A stretch of 64,000 bases of DNA, taken from Vibrio algivorus (lineage in GTDB: Bacteria > Pseudomonadota > Gammaproteobacteria > Enterobacterales > Vibrionaceae). A program made the translations under genes and the position numbers. The notes below the pieces were generated by a model. It was not told the DNA's origin and did no database searches. It saw only the letters and a list, made by a program, of their open reading frames with translations. Each line of letters begins with the position of its first letter. Within the stretch, counting starts at the first letter, position 1. The DNA lies in assembly GCF_002218005.2 (NCBI RefSeq), contig NZ_AP018678.1, positions 1,054,001 to 1,118,000 of the forward strand. The letters run 5' to 3'. Shown here piece after piece: positions 8,471 to 18,097 of the stretch.

Positions 8471-9277
8471 TTATTTAAATTCAGACCAAATTGGTGCGTG
8501 ATCGGATGGTTTTTCGATGCCGCGTAATTCGTAATCAATACCGGCATCGATACACTTAGCGGCAAGTGATGGTGTGGCTAAAATGACATCAATACGTAGA
8601 CCTCGGTTATCATCAAAGCCACGTGAACGGTAATCAAACCACGAGAACTGATTATCGACAGTAGGGTGAAGATTACGGAAGGTATCCTCAAAGCCCCAAT
8701 CTAACAGTGTTTTTAACCATTGACGCTCTTCTGGTTGAAATGAACATTTGCCGGTTTTTAGCCAGCGTTTTGCGTTTGGTTCACCGATCCCAATATCCAA
8801 GTCAATCGGGCTAATATTAATGTCGCCCATCACAATTACTTGCTCATCGCTGTTATGATGAGTGTCCAAATGCGTCATAAGATCTTTATAAAATTGGCGT
8901 TTGTATGGGAACTTAGTTTCATGGCTAATGTTGTCACCTTGCGGAAAGTAACCATTCATCACGGTCGTTTTCTGGCCACCTTCATCTTCAAATGTTGCCA
9001 TGATCATACGTTTTTGATGTTCTTCGGTATCCGTTGAAAAGCCTTTTTGTACTGAGATAGGCTCCTGCTTACATAACATGGCCACGCCGTAATGCGCTTT
9101 TTGACCGTGGAAATAAACGTGATATCCCATGGCTTCTACGTCTGCAAGTGGAAATGCTTCATCATGGACTTTGATTTCTTGTAAGCCAATCACATCTGGT
9201 TGATGTTTATCGATGATAGCTTGCAATTGATGAAGTCGCGCGCGTAGGCCATTTATATTAAAGCTGATTACTTTCAT
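8471..9277 (-). CDS. xthA: Exodeoxyribonuclease III (AP endonuclease)
   Basis: This 268-residue Mg-dependent enzyme cleaves DNA 5' of abasic sites and degrades duplex DNA from 3' ends during base-excision repair. Family motifs are complete: FNINGLRARL at the N terminus, LQEIKV with the metal-binding Glu, GYFPQGD, MGDINISPIDLDIG and the C-terminal SDHAPIW catalytic His segment. Length equals E. coli XthA. It converges on the amino acid transporter and shares its terminator. It stands alone in its transcription unit. Confidence 0.97.
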   Translation of the reverse strand: MKVISFNINGLRARLHQLQAIIDKHQPDVIGLQEIKVHDEAFPLADVEAMGYHVYFHGQKAHYGVAMLCKQEPISVQKGFSTDTEEHQKRMIMATFEDEGGQKTTVMNGYFPQGDNISHETKFPYKRQFYKDLMTHLDTHHNSDEQVIVMGDINISPIDLDIGIGEPNAKRWLKTGKCSFQPEERQWLKTLLDWGFEDTFRNLHPTVDNQFSWFDYRSRGFDDNRGLRIDVILATPSLAAKCIDAGIDYELRGIEKPSDHAPIWSEFK

Positions 9278-9416
9278 AGTAGGTCATCCAATCCGTGAGT
9301 ATTGATTATCGAACTATCATACAGAGCATTTTATCGATAGGGTATGTTAACGTGATTGATTGTTGGATTTGTATTCAATAAATAACCTCAGTTGCGATTA
9401 AATTGAAATGGTAATG

Positions 9417-9451
9417 AAAAAGGCGCTGAATGAAAGTTCATTTAGCGCCTT
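9417..9451 (-). terminator. Terminator of roxA
   Basis: AAGGCGCT pairs with AGCGCCTT, with further pairing of AATGAA and TTCATT inside. On the minus strand it ends in TTTTTCATT. It lies just past the roxA stop at 9484. Confidence 0.82.
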
Positions 9452-9483
9452 GGATCTTACTAGTAAGTTGGTTACAGCGTAAA

Positions 9484-10644
9484 TTATTCGTAGAACCAGT
9501 AACCTTTATTCATCAATTCAGTTAATAGAGTGATGGCTGCAGGGATGCTAGTTAATGATGATAATGTTTGAGGCTCGATTTCATCATAGTTACATAAGAT
9601 GTTGGCTAAAGGTTCTAATCCGGCTTCAAGCTCAAATACTTCACCATTGATGAATAAAGTATTTGGATGATTTTCATGGTATATCGCCCGTAGACCAGCC
9701 ACTTTATATATTGGCTGTTCAGTTTGGATGTGCTGCATCACATCATCCATAGTGAGAGGTTCTTCCGGTACGATAATGTTTAACTGATGGCGTGATTGAC
9801 TTAACATACAACCTAAGAAATCTTCAATTCTAGCAGGCTCTTCAAAGGCTTTTTTCAGCATTCCTGTGAGTAGTTGCATATCGGTAGTTTGGATCATACC
9901 GGAACCTGATTGTATTTTTTGCTCTGGGTTATGTAAGTGAACATCACCAATATCATGCGCTAAAATATAATCAGCAAAATTGCTTAATAGTTCTTGCTCT
10001 TTTGGTGAGCGAAAGCCAACCGAGTAGCTCATTGATGCTTCTAATGCATAGCCATCATGTGGGAAGCCAGGCGGAATATATAAGATGTCGCCCGGCTCGA
10101 GTACATCATCAATAATCGCATCAAAACTTTTGATTTGACGTAGTGCTTGTGCTTGGACCACTTCTTCATATTGACCTTCATCTTTTGCTCCGACACGCCA
10201 ATGACGCTTGCCTAGACCTTGGCAGATGAAGACATCATATTGATCAATATGTGGACCTACGCCACCATTTTCGACTGCAAAGCTGATCATCAAATCATCA
10301 AATAACCACCCCGGCATAACTTTGAACGGTTCAACTAATTGAGCGGCTTCTGGGTGCCAATGGTTAGCTGCTTGTACGATCAAAGACCAATGACTTTCTG
10401 GTAGTTGGGCGAACTTAGCTTCGTCAAACGGGCCATGCTCAGCACCCCATTGCTTATTTTTGTTAGATACAAAACGTGAATCAATAACTTCTTCCATAGA
10501 AAGCCCGGCTAGCTCGTCTGGAGTCAGTGGGTCAACGAAACCGTTTTCTAGAGATCCGGTAAATAGGCCACCTTTAATGATGGTTGGTTTTTTTTGCCAG
10601 TATTCGGCTAAGAATTCTTCTAGAGAAAAAGAAAGTTGATACAT
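9484..10644 (-). CDS. roxA: 50S ribosomal protein L16 3-hydroxylase, cupin/JmjC oxygenase (RoxA/YcfD)
   Basis: This 386-residue 2-oxoglutarate/iron(II) oxygenase of the YcfD type hydroxylates an arginine of ribosomal protein L16 in known members. The iron-binding HxD is visible in GGVGPHIDQYDVFICQG, followed by LGKRHWRVG. The double-stranded beta-helix continues with EPGDILYIPPGFPHDGYA, which supplies the distal His. An in-frame extension up to 10788 exists but is unlike the family and overlaps the purB terminator; the ATG at 10644 (MYQLSFSLEEFLAEYW) is the family start. It lies downstream of purB on the same strand, behind a terminator and a repeat. Confidence 0.92.
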   Translation of the reverse strand: MYQLSFSLEEFLAEYWQKKPTIIKGGLFTGSLENGFVDPLTPDELAGLSMEEVIDSRFVSNKNKQWGAEHGPFDEAKFAQLPESHWSLIVQAANHWHPEAAQLVEPFKVMPGWLFDDLMISFAVENGGVGPHIDQYDVFICQGLGKRHWRVGAKDEGQYEEVVQAQALRQIKSFDAIIDDVLEPGDILYIPPGFPHDGYALEASMSYSVGFRSPKEQELLSNFADYILAHDIGDVHLHNPEQKIQSGSGMIQTTDMQLLTGMLKKAFEEPARIEDFLGCMLSQSRHQLNIIVPEEPLTMDDVMQHIQTEQPIYKVAGLRAIYHENHPNTLFINGEVFELEAGLEPLANILCNYDEIEPQTLSSLTSIPAAITLLTELMNKGYWFYE

Positions 10645-10749
10645 GAGGTGCCTACACTTGAGTTGAAACTGAACAGGGCGCAGAGTGTAACAGAAAGCAC
10701 GGATTAAAGGGAAATGTAGAGAAGTGGTTGTGCTGATTTTGAGTATCAA

Positions 10750-10778
10750 AAGAAAAGGGCTAGCCGAAGCTAACCCTT
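10750..10778 (-). terminator. Terminator downstream of purB
   Basis: On the minus strand AAGGGTTAGC pairs with GCTAGCCCTT across a stable TTCG tetraloop (one mismatch), followed by TTCTTTTG. It separates purB and its trailing repeat from roxA. Confidence 0.75.
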
Positions 10779-10782
10779 GATA

Positions 10783-10894
10783 CGTCACCCTGAATAACGA
10801 CGAAGGAGTGTAGTTCAGGATCTCCTAAAGCTATCGACTTCATAGCTTAAAGTAGGAGATTCCAAACAGTTCGTTCCTCACTTTTGGAATGACG
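10783..10894. repeat. Palindromic intergenic repeat, family B, copy 1
   Basis: This 112-base imperfect palindrome has ends CGTCACCCTGAA... and ...TTTGGAATGACG and inner arms GGATCTCCTA / TAGGAGATTCC. The same outer and inner elements (CATTC-TGAA, GAATCTCC, GGAGATTCC, GGAATGACG) recur at 46987-47110 and in part at 47133-47177. It lies between purB and roxA. Confidence 0.72.
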
Positions 10895-10924
10895 AATGTT
10901 GTTCTTTCGTGTAATTAACGGCGT

Positions 10925-12298
10925 CTATTTCAACAAATCTGTCAGTTTAACCGCATCACCGATGTAGTTTGCTGGCGTCATTTGCTTCAAACGATCTTTT
11001 TCTTCTTGCGGAATTTCAAGACCATCAATAAATGTACGCATGCCTTCACCATCAACACGCTTACCACGAGTTAATTCTTTGAGTTTCTCGTATGGTTTTT
11101 CGATGCCGTAACGACGCATAACGGTTTGTACTGGCTCAGCCAATACTTCCCAGTTTTTGTCTAGTTCAGCTTCTAGTGCTGCCTGGTTAACTTCCAGTTT
11201 GCTGATACCGCGCATAACGGAAGAGTATGCGATCATTGCATAACCACAGCCAACACCTAAGTTACGAAGAACGGTTGAGTCAGTGAGATCACGTTGCCAG
11301 CGAGAGATAGGCAGCTTTTGTGCAAGATGACCAAAGATAGCATTGGCTAAACCTAAGTTACCTTCAGAGTTTTCGAAGTCAATAGGGTTCACTTTATGTG
11401 GCATTGTCGAAGAACCAATTTCTCCAGCAATGGTTTTTTGCTTGAAGTGGCCGAGTGCAATGTAGCCCCAAATATCACGATCGAAGTCGATTAAGATGGT
11501 GTTGAAACGCGCAATCGCATCGAACAATTCTGCAATGTAGTCATGTGGTTCGATTTGGGTAGTGTATGGGTTCCAATCTACGCCAAGTGACTTAGTGATG
11601 AACTCTTCACTGAATGCATGCCAATCTAGTTCAGGGTAAGCCGATAGGTGAGCGTTGTAGTTTCCTACTGCACCGTTGATTTTCGCTAGAATTTCAACGT
11701 TAGCGATTTGCTTATATTGACGCTCCATACGGTACGCCACATTTGCCATTTCTTTACCCATAGTGGATGGAGACGCTGGTTGGCCGTGAGTACGAGAAAG
11801 AAGAGGGATATCACGGTATTCAATGGCTAGCGCTTTAATCGCATCAATGATTTCACGGATGGCAGGAAGAATAACATCATCACGTGCTTCTTTAAGCATA
11901 AGAGCGTGAGAGGTGTTGTTGATATCTTCAGAAGTACAAGCAAAGTGAATGAATTCGCTTACGGCGTGTAATTCAGGCAGTGCCTCTACTTTTTCTTTCA
12001 GGAAATACTCAACCGCTTTTACATCGTGGTTGGTAGTACGTTCAATCGTTTTGATGCGGTTGGCATCATCTTCGCTGAAGTTAGTCGCAATCTCATTAAG
12101 ATATTGGTTTGCTTCGTCACTGAATGCAGGCACTTCTGCAATTGCAGCTGTCTCTGCAAGCTTCTGTAACCAACGAATTTCAACGATCGTACGGTACTTT
12201 AGTAGACCGTACTCACTGAAGATGCTGCGTAACGCAATCGTTTTACTTCCGTAGCGGCCGTCTACCGGTGAAACAGCAGTCAATGCTGACAGTTCCAT
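10925..12298 (-). CDS. purB: Adenylosuccinate lyase
   Basis: This 457-residue enzyme of purine biosynthesis cleaves SAICAR to AICAR and adenylosuccinate to AMP, releasing fumarate. The fumarase/aspartase signature is visible as GSSTMPHKVNPIDFE in the catalytic loop, with SRTHGQPASPST and the substrate-binding TTNHDVKAVEYF upstream. Length and sequence match the E. coli type. It is last in the minus-strand series rluE, mnmA, hflD, purB, an order shared with enterobacteria. The purine repressor gene purR is also in the window at 37298. Confidence 0.97.
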   Translation of the reverse strand: MELSALTAVSPVDGRYGSKTIALRSIFSEYGLLKYRTIVEIRWLQKLAETAAIAEVPAFSDEANQYLNEIATNFSEDDANRIKTIERTTNHDVKAVEYFLKEKVEALPELHAVSEFIHFACTSEDINNTSHALMLKEARDDVILPAIREIIDAIKALAIEYRDIPLLSRTHGQPASPSTMGKEMANVAYRMERQYKQIANVEILAKINGAVGNYNAHLSAYPELDWHAFSEEFITKSLGVDWNPYTTQIEPHDYIAELFDAIARFNTILIDFDRDIWGYIALGHFKQKTIAGEIGSSTMPHKVNPIDFENSEGNLGLANAIFGHLAQKLPISRWQRDLTDSTVLRNLGVGCGYAMIAYSSVMRGISKLEVNQAALEAELDKNWEVLAEPVQTVMRRYGIEKPYEKLKELTRGKRVDGEGMRTFIDGLEIPQEEKDRLKQMTPANYIGDAVKLTDLLK

Positions 12299-12379
12299 GT
12301 GTATCTCCTGAATTAAATTGAGTTAGATTGAAATGGGATAAAAAGGTTTAGCATGTCGCTTATTATTAGGTGCATGTTA

Positions 12380-12997
12380 TTAGGCACGTGCAAGTAAGAT
12401 TTTTGCTTGTTCAAGTATCTTCTTACGGCCAAACAATAAGTGGCGACGTTTACCACCAACCTGGCGCCATAGCACAGCACAACGAACGCCGGCTAATAGT
12501 AAGGCACGAACTTTGTGTTGGTTAGTCGTTTGTTGTAATACGGTTGGTGTGCCAGAAACTTGAATGCGTGGGCCAACAGGACTAATGACATCGAGATAAA
12601 CACTGGCAAGGTTGCTGATCATTTGATCTTCAAGTAAGTCATAATGTTCAGTTTGACGTTCGATGGTAGTTAGGCGATCACCGAGTTGAGACATGGAATC
12701 AGGGCGAGCATTGAGTTTGCGCTCCAATGACATAATGCTGATGATATAACGAGTTGCTTCGCTGCCAGTTGGAGAGCCATCTATGCCGTTAATTAAGGTT
12801 TCAAGACCAAGTTTAAGGTTTGATTCATCACCAAATACATCCAATGTATTACGTGGATTCATATTGACTATGGTCTTTAACGTTGTTTCAAGAGCCGCAG
12901 AATCACAATGTCCGTTTCGCGCGACCTGTTGAACAAGTGCAACCGCTTGGCAGATGCCAGCAAAAGCGATGGTACGGTCATAAAGAGTGTTTGCCAC
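12380..12997 (-). CDS. hflD: High-frequency lysogenization protein HflD
   Basis: This 205-residue membrane-associated protein belongs to the HflD family, known in E. coli for binding the lambda CII protein. It has the family segments LAGICQAV-like FAGICQAVALVQQVARNGHCD, LVISPVGPRIQV-like DVISPVGPRIQVSG and RALLLAGVRCAVLW. The start is taken as the GTG at 12997 because AGGAG lies 8 bases upstream, and the protein then aligns with MAKNYYD of E. coli. An ATG seven codons earlier would place the AGGAG inside the gene. It sits between mnmA and purB as in E. coli. Confidence 0.92.
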   Translation of the reverse strand: MANTLYDRTIAFAGICQAVALVQQVARNGHCDSAALETTLKTIVNMNPRNTLDVFGDESNLKLGLETLINGIDGSPTGSEATRYIISIMSLERKLNARPDSMSQLGDRLTTIERQTEHYDLLEDQMISNLASVYLDVISPVGPRIQVSGTPTVLQQTTNQHKVRALLLAGVRCAVLWRQVGGKRRHLLFGRKKILEQAKILLARA

Positions 12998-13051
12998 GTT
13001 AACTTCTCCTAAAAACAAACTTAATTGAGTTGATACAGTTTACTATAAACG

Positions 13052-13073
13052 AAAGGGCCACGAAGAGCCCTTT
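13052..13073 (-). terminator. Weak hairpin between mnmA and hflD
   Basis: On the minus strand AAAGGGC pairs with GCCCTTT around an 8-base loop that contains TTCG, followed by CGTTTATAG rather than a clean U-run. It may attenuate hflD-purB transcription after mnmA. Confidence 0.45.
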
Positions 13074-13089
13074 AAATGTTAATGATCCA

Positions 13090-14232
13090 TTAGATTCTTG
13101 CCTCAATAATACCGCCACCTAGGCAGACATCTTGCGAGTAGAATACTGCAGATTGTCCTGGAGTCACAGCGACTTGAGGCTCATCAAACATCACTTTAAT
13201 ATTGTTTTCATCGATAGGTTCAATCGTGCATGGAATATCTTGTTGGCGATAACGAGTTTTGACTGTACAGCGTAGAGGCTCAGTAATCGTTTGGCGATCA
13301 ACCCAATGCAGTTGTGATGCTATTAAACCAGCAGATTTCAGCAGTGGATGCTCACCACCTTGTACTGCAATAAGTACATTGCGGTTAAGATCTTTTTCAG
13401 CAACGTACCATGGGTCTTCATTACCACCGCCACCTTTTTGGCCACCAATATGTAAGCCTTTACGCTGACCTAAAGTGTGGTACATCAGACCTTGGTGTTC
13501 ACCGATAACCTTGCCTTCTGGCGTTTCGATGTTGCCCGGTTGAGCAGGTAAATAGCGTGATAAGAAATCAGTAAATTTACGCTCACCGATGAAACAAATA
13601 CCGGTTGAATCTTTTTTCTTCGCGGTGATTAAATCTTGCTCTTCCGCAATACGGCGAACTTCAGGTTTTTCCAAATCACCGACAGGGAATAAACTTCTAG
13701 CTACTTGCTTATGGCTTAGCGTGTATAAGAAATAACTTTGGTCTTTATTGCTATCTAAACCACGAAGCATTTGAGGCAATTCACCAGCCTCGATTTGCTC
13801 AGCGGTAGGGAAGGTACGACGAACGTAGTGACCCATTGCGATGTAATCTGCGTCAAGCACTTCATCAGCAAACTCTAAGAAAGCTTTAAATTTGATTTCT
13901 TTGTTACACAGAATATCAGGGTTTGGTGTTCGGCCTGCTTTATATTCCGCTAAAAAATATTCAAAAACATTGTCCCAGTATTCAGAAGCAAAGTTAATGG
14001 TATGCAGTTCAATGCCTAGCTTGTCGCACACAGCTTGCGCATCAGCAAGATCTTCAGCTGCGGTACAATATTCTTCGTTGTCATCTTCTTCCCAGTTTTT
14101 CATGAAAAGGCCTTCAACTTGATACCCTTGCTGCTGGAGCAAGTAAGCTGAAACGGAAGAATCAACACCGCCGGACATTCCAACGATTACTTTTTTATTA
14201 GCATTTTCTAGCTTTTGGCTGTTATCTGACAT
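13090..14232 (-). CDS. mnmA: tRNA-specific 2-thiouridylase MnmA
   Basis: This 380-residue ATP-dependent enzyme thiolates U34 of tRNAs for Lys, Glu and Gln. The PP-loop is visible as GMSGGVDSSVSAYLL near residue 18. The two catalytic cysteines are in NPDILCNKEIKF and DSTGICFIGERKF. The C-terminal beta-barrel region (TPGQSAVFYSQDVCLGGG) completes the family. It lies between rluE and hflD. In E. coli nudJ lies between rluE and mnmA; it is missing here. Confidence 0.97.
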   Translation of the reverse strand: MSDNSQKLENANKKVIVGMSGGVDSSVSAYLLQQQGYQVEGLFMKNWEEDDNEEYCTAAEDLADAQAVCDKLGIELHTINFASEYWDNVFEYFLAEYKAGRTPNPDILCNKEIKFKAFLEFADEVLDADYIAMGHYVRRTFPTAEQIEAGELPQMLRGLDSNKDQSYFLYTLSHKQVARSLFPVGDLEKPEVRRIAEEQDLITAKKKDSTGICFIGERKFTDFLSRYLPAQPGNIETPEGKVIGEHQGLMYHTLGQRKGLHIGGQKGGGGNEDPWYVAEKDLNRNVLIAVQGGEHPLLKSAGLIASQLHWVDRQTITEPLRCTVKTRYRQQDIPCTIEPIDENNIKVMFDEPQVAVTPGQSAVFYSQDVCLGGGIIEARI

Positions 14233-14334
14233 GCAATGAATACCACAAAATTAATCTGGCACGGATTCTAACAGAAAGTTATCACTGGTGACAGATCCTA
14301 GAGGGGGAGAAATAACGCATACTGTACTGTTTGC

Positions 14335-15033
14335 TTAAACTTTAATAATTTTGTAATTACCAGGCTGTAAATCACCTAAAGACCAATCACCAATTGAGTA
14401 ACGAATCAATCTTAATGTTGGGAAACCAATATGAGCCGTCATGCGTCTGACTTGGCGATTGCGACCTTCAATAATAGTAATAGATAGCCAAGTTGTTGGG
14501 ATGTTGGCGCGAAAGCGAACTGGGGGATTGCGAGGCCATATTACAGGCTCGGGCATAATTTCTACTTTGGCGGGGAGTGTCATGCCATCTTTGAGCTCAA
14601 CACCACGGCGCAGTTGTTCTAAATCGTCTTCAGAAGGGGACCCATCAACTTGTACCCAATATGTTTTTGGTGCTTTGGATGCTGGTTGAGTGATTTTGGC
14701 TTGTAGAATGCCATCGTTGGTTAACACCATCAGACCTTCACTGTCTCGATCTAGTCTGCCAGCGGCATAAACATCTTTTACATCAATATAGTCGGCTAGG
14801 GTTTTACGCTTCTCACCGTCGGTGAATTGGCTAAGCGTATCGTATGGTTTATTAAACAAAAGGACGATGCGGTTTTCTGCGGTTACACGAGGTGAATTGT
14901 GTGTATTTTTGGATTTAGGGCGCTTAGTGAAACGATGCGATGAGCTGCCTTTTCTGCCTCTTACTTTGGTCGGATCTGTTTGAAACTTACGACCTGATTG
15001 AGCCTTTTTAGAGGGAGTGTTTGAACTCGACAT
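14335..15033 (-). CDS. rluE: 23S rRNA pseudouridine synthase RluE
   Basis: This 232-residue RsuA-type synthase should make the pseudouridine at position 2457 of 23S rRNA. The catalytic Asp motif is AAGRLDRDSEGLMVLTNDG, and the C-terminal RQVRRMTAHIGFPTLRLIR is typical of the family. A basic, low-complexity N-terminal tail of about 50 residues (SKKAQSGRK... KRPKSKNTHN) precedes the domain; this tail varies among members. Divergence from icd and linkage to mnmA match the enterobacterial order. Confidence 0.93.
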   Translation of the reverse strand: MSSSNTPSKKAQSGRKFQTDPTKVRGRKGSSSHRFTKRPKSKNTHNSPRVTAENRIVLLFNKPYDTLSQFTDGEKRKTLADYIDVKDVYAAGRLDRDSEGLMVLTNDGILQAKITQPASKAPKTYWVQVDGSPSEDDLEQLRRGVELKDGMTLPAKVEIMPEPVIWPRNPPVRFRANIPTTWLSITIIEGRNRQVRRMTAHIGFPTLRLIRYSIGDWSLGDLQPGNYKIIKV

Positions 15034-15415
15034 GTTAAGTTCCTTGCAAAAATGTAAACAAATTAAGAGGCTAAGTTTTAATAATTTTAGAATTGATCTA
15101 GTATGGTGCCGCTAAAAGAAGAAGATAATAGACTATTAGCTCGAATTTGTTTAATTCATTCTCGAATTTCTTACCCAAGAGAGTTTTGGTGGAATGTTAA
15201 ACAATATCCCTATCATTAAGTTATCGTTGAATAATTTTTAACGTGACATTGAAAGGGTATAAGTGAATCAATGCGGCTGTGCTAACAACTATCTGGTATA
15301 GCTCACATCTATTGTCTACCAACATAGAGAAAGGTCGAATGATATGACCGTTTTCTTGAGCCACACAGCCAATCTCATCTATTAAGGCTGTTCGATATAT
15401 ATATAGGGAAATTCA
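15034..15415. other. Divergent intergenic region, rluE / icd
   Basis: These 382 bases hold no gene. They must contain the promoters for rluE and icd. A GGCTGTG at 15275-15281 could pair with CACAGCC at 15364-15370, close to the icd ribosome site AGGGAAA, but the long loop makes this uncertain. Confidence 0.4.
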
Positions 15416-17665
15416 ATGCCTACAACTGATCAAATGCAAAATAAGCAGCCAACTATTATTTACACTATCACTGATGAAGCGCCAGCGTTGGCAACTTACT
15501 CACTATTGCCAATTATTCGTGCTTATACCGCTTCTTCAGGTATCAATGTAGACACTCGTGATATTTCATTAGCGGGTCGTATTATTGCGAACTTTCCTGA
15601 ATACCTAACAGAAGAACAACGAATTGGTGATGCGCTTTCTGAGTTAGGTGATCTGGCTAATACTCCAGATGCAAATATCATTAAACTTCCAAATATTTCT
15701 GCTTCTATCCCTCAATTACGTGCAGCGATTAAAGAGCTTCAAGCGAAAGGATATGCGTTACCTAACTATCCTGATGAGCCAAAAACAGATGAAGAGCGCG
15801 CAATTAAAGAAACGTATGACAAAATTAAGGGTAGTGCAGTAAACCCAGTTTTACGTGAAGGTAACTCTGACCGTCGTGCTCCGCTTTCTGTTAAGAATTA
15901 TGCGAAGAAAAATCCGCATTCAATGGGCGCGTGGGATGCTAATTCAGCGTCACATGTTGCGAGCATGTCTGAGCAAGACTTCTACGGTAGCGAAAAATCA
16001 GTCACGATTGATAGTGCACGCAATGTACGCATTGAACATGTGGATGCTGGTGGTTCGGTTGAAGTACTAAAAGCGCCATTTGCGCTACAAGATAAAGAAA
16101 TTATTGATGCCGCTGTGCTTAATAAAGCGGCTTTAGTCGAGTTCTTTGAAAAGCAAATTGATGATGCTAAAGAGCAAGGGATCTTGTTATCTCTGCACTT
16201 AAAAGCAACCATGATGAAGGTTTCTGATCCAGTCATTTTCGGCTATGCAGTTAAAGTGTTCTATAAAGATGTATTCGCTAAATACGGTAACCTGTTTGAA
16301 GAGTTAGGCGTTGATGTGAATAACGGCATTGGCGATGTATATAGCAAGATTGAAAACTTACCAGCTGATCAAAAACAAGAAATTGAACAAGCACTAGATG
16401 CCGTTTATGCCACTCGTCCTTCATTGGCGATGGTAGATTCTGATCGTGGTATCACTAACTTGCACGTACCAAGTGATGTCATTGTTGATGCATCAATGCC
16501 TGCAATGTTGCGTTCTTCAGGTAAAATGTGGAACAGCGATGGTCAGCTACAAGATACTAAAGCAATGATCCCAGATCGTTCATATGCAGGTGTTTATCAA
16601 GCTGTTATCGACTTCTGTAAGAAGAATGGTGCGTTTGATCCAACCACAATGGGTAGTGTTCCAAACGTAGGTTTGATGGCACAAAAAGCAGAAGAATACG
16701 GTTCGCATGATAAAACTTTCGTAGCGAAAAAAGCTGGCGTTGTACGTGTGATTGATGAAAACGATACGGTTTTACTTGAGCAAGATGTTCAAGAAGGTGA
16801 TTTATTCCGTATGTGCCAGGTTAAAGATGCTCCAATTCAAGATTGGGTGAAACTAGCCGTTACTCGCGCACGTGATGCAGGTGTGCCGGCGGTGTTCTGG
16901 TTAGATGAGAATCGTGCTCATGATGCTGAGTTGATTAAAAAGGTCAATGCTTACTTGCCACAACATGATACTAACGGTCTTGAAATTAAGATTTTAGATC
17001 CAGTATCGGCAACCAACTATTCTCTTGAGCGTATCAAAGACGGTCTAGATACCATTTCGGTAACAGGTAACGTACTACGTGACTACCTAACGGACTTATT
17101 CCCAATTCTTGAGCTAGGAACATCAGCGAAAATGCTGTCAATTGTTCCTCTTATGAATGGTGGTGGTTTATTTGAAACTGGCGCGGGCGGTTCTGCTCCT
17201 AAGCACGTTCAACAAGTTGAAAAAGAAAACCACTTACGCTGGGATTCCTTAGGTGAGTTCCTTGCTTTAGCGGCTTCTCTTGAGCACCTAAGTACAGTTG
17301 CTAATAATCCTAAAGCAAAAGTATTGGCTGAAACATTAGATAAAGCAACTGGTCAATTCTTAGATGAAAACAAGTCACCATCACGTAAAGTTGGTGAATT
17401 GGATAACCGTGGTAGCCATTTCTATTTAGCGGCGTATTGGGCGAAAGCATTGGCTGAACAGTCAAAAGATGCTGAACTTGCCCAACAGTTTGCACCTATT
17501 GCAGCCGAGCTTGCTGAGAAAGAACAGCAGATCGTGGCTGAGTTAAACCAAGCGCAAGGTATTGTGGGTGATCTTGGTGGATATTACTCATTTGATGAAG
17601 ACAAAGTTGCTGCACTGATGCGTCCAAGTGAGACTTTAAATAAAGTTTTATCTACACTTAATTAA
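15416..17665 (+). CDS. icd: NADP-dependent isocitrate dehydrogenase, monomeric type
   Basis: This 749-residue enzyme oxidises isocitrate to 2-oxoglutarate with NADP in the TCA cycle. Length and sequence place it in the monomeric class (about 740 residues) rather than the 416-residue dimeric E. coli type. Segments typical of that class are ITDEAPALATYSLLPI near the N terminus, NSDRRAPLSVKNYAKKNPHSMG, and DNRGSHFYLAAYWAKALA near the C terminus. It is transcribed alone from AGGGAAATTCA-ATG to a terminator. The position beside rluE corresponds to icd in E. coli, so a non-homologous isoenzyme occupies the conserved slot. Confidence 0.96.
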   Translation: MPTTDQMQNKQPTIIYTITDEAPALATYSLLPIIRAYTASSGINVDTRDISLAGRIIANFPEYLTEEQRIGDALSELGDLANTPDANIIKLPNISASIPQLRAAIKELQAKGYALPNYPDEPKTDEERAIKETYDKIKGSAVNPVLREGNSDRRAPLSVKNYAKKNPHSMGAWDANSASHVASMSEQDFYGSEKSVTIDSARNVRIEHVDAGGSVEVLKAPFALQDKEIIDAAVLNKAALVEFFEKQIDDAKEQGILLSLHLKATMMKVSDPVIFGYAVKVFYKDVFAKYGNLFEELGVDVNNGIGDVYSKIENLPADQKQEIEQALDAVYATRPSLAMVDSDRGITNLHVPSDVIVDASMPAMLRSSGKMWNSDGQLQDTKAMIPDRSYAGVYQAVIDFCKKNGAFDPTTMGSVPNVGLMAQKAEEYGSHDKTFVAKKAGVVRVIDENDTVLLEQDVQEGDLFRMCQVKDAPIQDWVKLAVTRARDAGVPAVFWLDENRAHDAELIKKVNAYLPQHDTNGLEIKILDPVSATNYSLERIKDGLDTISVTGNVLRDYLTDLFPILELGTSAKMLSIVPLMNGGGLFETGAGGSAPKHVQQVEKENHLRWDSLGEFLALAASLEHLSTVANNPKAKVLAETLDKATGQFLDENKSPSRKVGELDNRGSHFYLAAYWAKALAEQSKDAELAQQFAPIAAELAEKEQQIVAELNQAQGIVGDLGGYYSFDEDKVAALMRPSETLNKVLSTLN

Positions 17666-17689
17666 TCATAAGTTTTAATAAATAACTTC

Positions 17690-17723
17690 AAAATGCTAGC
17701 TGTGTAATATGGCTAGCATTTTT
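17690..17723 (+). terminator. Terminator of icd
   Basis: AAAATGCTAGC pairs with GCTAGCATTTT (11 bp, loop 11), followed by TTTATTTTTA. Confidence 0.9.
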
Positions 17724-17762
17724 ATTTTTAGCAATGCACGTTGTAAGGCGTGTTATAGCCAT

Positions 17763-17911
17763 TTATACCTGTCGTACTTGAAGCTGCAGCTTTGTTGCCA
17801 GCATTCATTCACCCCCCTATCTCTTTATTAAAGAAAGTCATAGACGAGCTAATGCTCATTGGGCCTCATTCACTTGTCGCCTCACTGCAACTCCAATTAC
17901 TTTGGGTATAA
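17763..17911. repeat. Palindromic intergenic repeat, family A' (long copy)
   Basis: The element starts TATACCTGTCGTACTTGAAG and ends ATTACTTTGGGTATA, inverted ends shared with family A. A core of about 40 bases (GTACTTGAAGCTGCAGC...CAGCATTCATTC) is shared in reverse orientation with the copy at 60714-60780. It fills most of the icd-to-18098 gap; the remaining 186 bases (17912-18097) show nothing further. Confidence 0.65.
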
Positions 17912-18097
17912 CTCAAAGGTGACAGTGCCTCTAATCTTCAGTTAATCGATATTAATATTATTAATTGTCTAAATAATTATCTTTTATTTGATGTCATTCC
18001 TCTTTTTTTCTATGTTAAACAATATGTTGATTATGGTTGTTCTGCTTTTATTTAGCCATACTCGTGATGTTCTCAAACGATAAAAGATAATGATGAT

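Noticed and set aside
15275..15370. Long-range pairing GGCTGTG/CACAGCC before icd as a riboswitch
   Set aside because: A 7-bp stem over 80 bases without inner structure is not enough support.
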